64,000 nt of DNA from contig NZ_JABWMJ010000002.1 of assembly GCF_013366375.1 (NCBI RefSeq), positions 598,249-662,248 on the forward strand, read 5' to 3'. A program made the position numbers and the translations under genes. Shown here piece by piece: positions 60,991 to 64,000 of the stretch (within the stretch, counting starts at the first letter, position 1; each line of letters opens with the position of its first letter). The notes below the pieces were generated by a model that saw nothing but the letters and a program-made list of their open reading frames with translations, ran no database searches and had not been told where the DNA came from. This DNA comes from Rhizobacter koreensis (GTDB lineage Bacteria; Pseudomonadota; Gammaproteobacteria; Burkholderiales; Burkholderiaceae_C).

Positions 60991-61365
60991 ATGGGAGGTC
61001 CCTTGCCCATCGAGATCTATCATCGAGTCGCAACGGGCCTCCCCAACCAAGACCTCGGGGTCATGGTTCTTCAGCTGAACTCTGGACAGGTTTGGGGGCA
61101 AGCGCCCAATGGCGGCGCCATAGCGGCTGTGAAGGCGTACTATGGCCCGCTACCACCCAACCAAGATGGCGTCGAGTTCGAAACCCCACTACCGCCGAGC
61201 TACAGAGTGCCGATGCTCGGCTGTCTGCAGATGTGGTCTGCGCAATCTGGCCATGCGGTGCTGGTTCCTGCTAACCCGAACTTCGCCATGATTCCGGTAC
61301 GCTTCACACGCGTTCGATACGTCGGCCAGCTGAACTTGCAGGGTGGCGTTGACCTTCAGCTGTGA
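60991..61365 (+). CDS. Hypothetical protein in tRNA-Thr island (first of a coupled pair)
   Basis: A 124-residue soluble protein that I do not recognise. It starts GGPLPIEIYHRVATG, has a QVWGQAPNGGAIAAVKAYYGPLP region and a VPANPNFAMIPVRFTRVRY segment, with no signal peptide or membrane helix. The start is uncertain: ATG at 60991 has no clear ribosome binding site, whereas TTG at 61003 has GGGAGG four bases upstream. Its stop overlaps the start of the next gene (GTGA), so the two are translationally coupled. Base composition and codon use are less GC-rich than in the genes left of the tRNA. Confidence 0.7.
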   Translation: MGGPLPIEIYHRVATGLPNQDLGVMVLQLNSGQVWGQAPNGGAIAAVKAYYGPLPPNQDGVEFETPLPPSYRVPMLGCLQMWSAQSGHAVLVPANPNFAMIPVRFTRVRYVGQLNLQGGVDLQL

Positions 61366-61841
61366 AAGGGAAAGACGTGGAGGAACCTCGCGTTTCCTGG
61401 ATCCCGGTGAGGAACCTGGAGGAGTCTGCAGCCTTCAAGCCCGTCTTGGTTATTAAGTACAGCGACGAAGGGCTGGCTCAGGGACAATTCCAAACGTTTG
61501 TCGATGACCTAGGCTGGTTCATGGCCGCCGCGCTGCGTATCGAGCTGAAGCAGGATGAGTCGTTCGTAGTGCTTGCTCGCCGCTATGCCGAGGAACCAGA
61601 AGGCTTGCTTACCCTCAGCATGGACGTAACTAGAGCCACGGAGATGGGCTTTGAGCCGGTTCGAGCCGCCAAAGCCTTATCTCACATCTTTTCTCCTACT
61701 GAAATAGTCTGGATCGCGGACGATAGCGATTTGCGCGTCGAACTTGGGCCTTTTGCCCTCGGCCGTCGGTTTCCGCTTACCCAAGAAGACGCTGTTCCTG
61801 ACAGTAAAGACGCTCAGTTCCCTCGCGGGCGTGTAGCGTAG
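61362..61841 (+). CDS. Hypothetical protein in tRNA-Thr island (second of a coupled pair)
   Basis: A 159-residue soluble, acidic protein without recognised domain. It begins at GTG 61362 within the GTGA overlap. Features are VLVIKYSDEGLAQGQFQTFVDDLGWFMAAALRI in the first half (a possible sheet-helix unit) and LSHIFSPTEIVWIADDSDLR in the second. No signal or membrane segment. The tight coupling suggests that its product binds or is balanced against the 124-residue partner, but no toxin or antitoxin family can be named. Confidence 0.7.
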   Translation: MKGKDVEEPRVSWIPVRNLEESAAFKPVLVIKYSDEGLAQGQFQTFVDDLGWFMAAALRIELKQDESFVVLARRYAEEPEGLLTLSMDVTRATEMGFEPVRAAKALSHIFSPTEIVWIADDSDLRVELGPFALGRRFPLTQEDAVPDSKDAQFPRGRVA

Positions 61842-62092
61842 CTTTGGGTGCCGACGGCCTGGTTCCATCGCCCGCACCTCCCAGCTCGGTTGTAGGCGGC
61901 CGGAATTTCAGGGGTTTCTTTGGGGTGGGGCAATACTCCACGAGGCCGGCAGAAGCGACCGCTGAACGCCTTTGCAGCCTCGGCAGGGTCCGCGAGCGGC
62001 CAGGTTTCCAGGCGGTCGAACGCCTGCTGCACCGGCAACATGTGACCGATCTCCGGATCGGCGGCAGGATCCCGCTCGGCGCAACGCTCGAT
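61814..62092 (-). pseudogene. Possible gene remnant
   Basis: Between the two accessory operons (61842-62191) no intact gene is apparent. In one minus-strand frame, a stop-bounded stretch of about 90 codons from 62092 to 61817 reads protein-like (…DPEIGHMLPVQQAFDRLETW…, then WPLADPAEAAKAFSGRF), with higher GC than its surroundings. There is no ribosome binding site, and the only ATG (62041) is internal. It may be a fragment of a disrupted gene carried with the island; the family is not identified. Confidence 0.22.
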
Positions 62093-62191
62093 TCAGCGGA
62101 TGTGCGCGAAGGTGAGGCAGTCAAATCGCGACCCGCGTGCACCTCTAGAAGCGGGGCTGCGCTAAACGCCGCACCTTAACGGGTGTTCCAG

Positions 62192-62773
62192 TTACGGCGA
62201 GGAAAAATCAGGCAGCCCTATGCGGCTCAAGTAGTGCGCGAAACGACCGGATAAATGTTCGCGGAAAATGACTTCCAAGGTCACCAAGTAGTTCGACGCG
62301 AACTCCGGCCGATAAAGCACCTCGCGCGGTGTTGTAAGGAAGCTCTTGAAGTCTATAACGAGGTCCGGGACCTGAAGCTCCGCTCGTCCAGTGAGGAAGT
62401 GATACCTCATCATGCCATTCTGAGTGAGTTGCTTCCACGCCGTACTGTTGATGCGCTGCATCTTAAGGTCTTGCTCCTGGAGGTGGGCGCCTTCGCGGAA
62501 TATCTCGGCCGGGTATGCCGGCGCGAGCAAAAGCGTCAGGAGGTACTTGTCGTTGTCTGCTCTGGTGGAGTCTTGGCGTTGGTTGTAATCGTGCTCGAGG
62601 TCACAATCCTGGGACAGGATTACACAGTACGGTAGCTGTCTGGACCGAACTTCGATGGTGCCGCCTTGCTCTTCAGCCCACTCCACCAAGACAACGTCCC
62701 GTAGGACGTCCCCTTGCTCGTATCTAGGTAGCTCCGAACGATAGTACCGAGGCTCTAGGTTACTTAAGGGCAT
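62192..62773 (-). CDS. Hypothetical protein with SQDCDLEHD segment (third gene of TIGR04255-like operon)
   Basis: A 193-residue soluble protein. A notable segment is LPYCVILSQDCDLEHD (about 47-62), followed by DNDKYLLTLLLAPAYPAEIF and, near the end, FLTTPREVLYRPEF. I recall SQDCDL-type segments in uncharacterised bacterial proteins of accessory regions but know no function; the Cys and acidic residues could bind metal or be catalytic. Its start at 62773 overlaps the preceding gene by 14 bases. It is the last gene of the three. Confidence 0.75.
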   Translation of the reverse strand: MPLSNLEPRYYRSELPRYEQGDVLRDVVLVEWAEEQGGTIEVRSRQLPYCVILSQDCDLEHDYNQRQDSTRADNDKYLLTLLLAPAYPAEIFREGAHLQEQDLKMQRINSTAWKQLTQNGMMRYHFLTGRAELQVPDLVIDFKSFLTTPREVLYRPEFASNYLVTLEVIFREHLSGRFAHYLSRIGLPDFSSP

Positions 62774-63062
62774 ATCGCGTAACGATCCTGCGCGGCTGCG
62801 CCGTCGCGTATCGTGCCGCCGACTGAGCCAATTCCTCGCGCAACAGGTCGATCGCGCGACGTACGTCGTCTACCGAAGTCGAAAAACTCACATTGGCCGC
62901 TTCGTAGGTCGGTATAGCGAGCGCGAGTTCATTTCTTAGCGACTCTATGGCCTTCTCGAGCTCTTCTGACATGTGCACCAGCGTTGGGGTGCTAGCAGTC
63001 ACGGCCTTGCCTGATTCGGCAGTACTATCAGGTTGAGTCGGTAAGGGTTGATGGTTAGTCAT
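62760..63062 (-). CDS. Small helical hypothetical protein (second gene of TIGR04255-like operon)
   Basis: A 100-residue protein. Residues 1-28 are polar and proline/threonine-rich. Residues 30-88 look helical with heptad-like leucines (SEELEKAIESLRNELALAI, then VDDVRRAIDLLREELAQSA), suggesting a short coiled coil. The end is basic. The ATG at 63062 overlaps the TIGR04255-like stop by eight bases and is preferred over an in-frame ATG at 63131. It overlaps the next gene by 14 bases. Possibly a linker or binding partner between the two larger proteins. Confidence 0.7.
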   Translation of the reverse strand: MTNHQPLPTQPDSTAESGKAVTASTPTLVHMSEELEKAIESLRNELALAIPTYEAANVSFSTSVDDVRRAIDLLREELAQSAARYATAQPRRIVTRYALK

Positions 63063-63810
63063 CAATGCGCCCCATAATGTTTCGCAATTCGTCACAGATG
63101 CTGCGCTCAAATGCGTCTTCGCAAGCGGCATTCAGGCGGCCAATTGCCTCAATCAAATCGCTACACGCGACTCGTGTCCGGGAAGCATCGAAGTCGAGTA
63201 CGAAATGACGCCTTACAAGCTCGCCCGGATAGTCGGGATTAGACGCGCCGTAGGTACTCGTGAGGGTCACTTCATCGTTGAACGATTGCATCTGATGAAG
63301 AGAGCGCGCCAGCTTCATTCCACCCGGCAAACCTGCAGACACGCTGGCGACAAGCTCGGGATTGATAAGGCCGTTCCAATCAAGCGGGGCACCGGTGGGA
63401 AAAACTATCTGGTTGATGTAGCGCAGACCAACCCGATTGGCGATCAATGTGGGATGCTGCTCCAGCAACGCTCGCATCACGTGAGCGATCTCTGAGCGGA
63501 AAGACAAGTAGTCCTGGTAACCCTTCCTGTACTCTAGGGCGATGTGTTCGGAACTAAGGGCGACAAAAGGGAATTCCTCGCCGGCCCTGCGATGCTCATA
63601 TATGGTCGACGGTGTTTTCTGACTAACATGGGTTCCGCTTGGCCCCACGCTCACCGCCAGCTCGGTATTAGGCTTGGTAGTGAGAGCCGGGAAAAGTTCG
63701 CCGATCGCGAGCGAGAGAGGCGGCCGCTCGGCGGCCCCGAGCACGGGCAGACGCTCGAAGTCGACACGACAGATCACCGCTGTCAGAAAGTTCCGTTGGT
63801 AGCGGGGCAT
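63055..63810 (-). CDS. TIGR04255-family-like protein
   Basis: A 251-residue soluble protein resembling the sporadically distributed TIGR04255 family. It starts PRYQRNFLTAVICRVDFERL, has a LSSEHIALEYRKGYQDYLSF region, and the segment VGLRYINQIVFP near residue 126 that I associate with this family. Members occur patchily in bacterial accessory regions and have no established function that I know of. It is the first gene of a three-gene operon with overlapping ends. The only start that fits is the ATG at 63810. Confidence 0.72.
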   Translation of the reverse strand: MPRYQRNFLTAVICRVDFERLPVLGAAERPPLSLAIGELFPALTTKPNTELAVSVGPSGTHVSQKTPSTIYEHRRAGEEFPFVALSSEHIALEYRKGYQDYLSFRSEIAHVMRALLEQHPTLIANRVGLRYINQIVFPTGAPLDWNGLINPELVASVSAGLPGGMKLARSLHQMQSFNDEVTLTSTYGASNPDYPGELVRRHFVLDFDASRTRVACSDLIEAIGRLNAACEDAFERSICDELRNIMGRIDD

Positions 63811-63876
63811 CCGCGGCGTTCCTTTGTTTATCCGATCATAAGAGCGTACCTCAGAGCAGCTGGAAGAGCTGACCGC

Positions 63877-63900
63877 CTAGGGAAGGTCTGCATAACCCCG
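63877..63900. repeat. Candidate left end of an IS5-family element with CTAG target
   Basis: GGAAGGTCTGCATAACCCC from 63881 resembles terminal inverted repeats of IS5-type elements. It is directly preceded by CTAG (63877-63880), which fits the CTAR-type target preference of that family. The putative transposase starts about 60 bases inside. The other end lies beyond the window, so the repeat cannot be confirmed. Confidence 0.5.
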
Positions 63901-63939
63901 TGCTGACCCGTCTTGCATGAGGTCGGCGCCGGCGCGACG

Positions 63940-64000
63940 ATGGCGAGCATGAAGCAGCTCGGACTCGGCCTGAATCTCTCGACCAAGAAGACGCGCAAGC
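63940..64000 (+). CDS. IS5-family transposase, N-terminus (cut by window edge)
   Basis: Twenty codons are visible, beginning MASMKQLGLGLNLSTKKTRK. The motif MKQLGLGLNLSTKKTR is how a common group of IS5-type DDE transposases begins. Either the ATG at 63940 or the one at 63949 may be used. The higher GC than the preceding genes agrees with a separately acquired element. Catalytic residues are outside the window. Confidence 0.75.
   Translation, partial: MASMKQLGLGLNLSTKKTRK

Overview
The window is GC-rich chromosomal DNA of about 64 kb, apart from its last ~3.3 kb. It most likely comes from a betaproteobacterium of the order Burkholderiales. The pointers are a Bug-type (TctC) solute receptor, the trxB / Crp-Fnr regulator / ftsK / lolA / rarA neighbourhood, an rpmB-rpmG pair, an elongated TrpS, a diphosphate-type phosphofructokinase, and prfB with its programmed frameshift. 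The assignment rests on gene content and my memory of families; no search was run.

Layout. 1-10.1 kb: a possible tusA start, a Nudix hydrolase and cysM, a membrane acyltransferase, tRNA-Leu(CAA), a rhomboid protease, a degraded DegP-like PDZ protein, a hydroxyacid dehydrogenase coupled to an epimerase, an iron-sulfur flavin reductase, and a CsgG-like protein overlapping a Bug receptor. 10.25-19.34 kb: a compact, mostly overlapping ten-gene operon resembling the tailoring, dehydration, reduction and export part of an aryl polyene (APE)/xanthomonadin-type pigment pathway. It holds an ACP, a COG4648 membrane protein, an acyl ligase, two hotdog dehydratases, an acyltransferase, a LolA-like carrier, an MMPL exporter, a polysaccharide deacetylase and a ketoreductase, but no ketosynthase. 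19.4-20.6 kb: two glycine/serine-rich proteins of unknown function. 20.8-23.7 kb, opposite strand: a GT2 glycosyltransferase, a PlsC-type acyltransferase and a flavin-dependent halogenase-like enzyme, all plausible APE tailoring enzymes. 24-29.5 kb: LysE exporter, nitronate monooxygenase-like protein and a livHMGF transporter without livK. 29.9-36.8 kb: rarA, lolA, ftsK and a Crp/Fnr regulator, with an ACP-ketosynthase pair lying between lolA and rarA; this may be the missing condensing module. 37-46 kb: trxB, rpmB-rpmG, fatty acid desaturase, rsmB, purN, trpS, ridA-like, plsY and a SorAB-type sulfite dehydrogenase. 46.3-60.6 kb: MFS transporter, L,D-transpeptidase plus M23 lipoprotein, two YihY paralogues, CHRD lipoprotein, acyl-CoA synthetase plus GNAT, alpha/beta hydrolase, prfB, pepN and a PPi-type phosphofructokinase.

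60.67-64 kb: tRNA-Thr(CGT), after which composition changes sharply (more A/T, different codon use). This stretch looks like an accessory island. It carries two translationally coupled unknown genes on the plus strand, a three-gene overlapping operon on the minus strand headed by a TIGR04255-like protein, and at the right edge the beginning of an IS5-family element.

The most notable points are the three-way split APE-type locus with a halogenase-like enzyme carrying diagnostic motifs, and the uncharacterised TIGR04255-like operon in the tRNA-Thr island.
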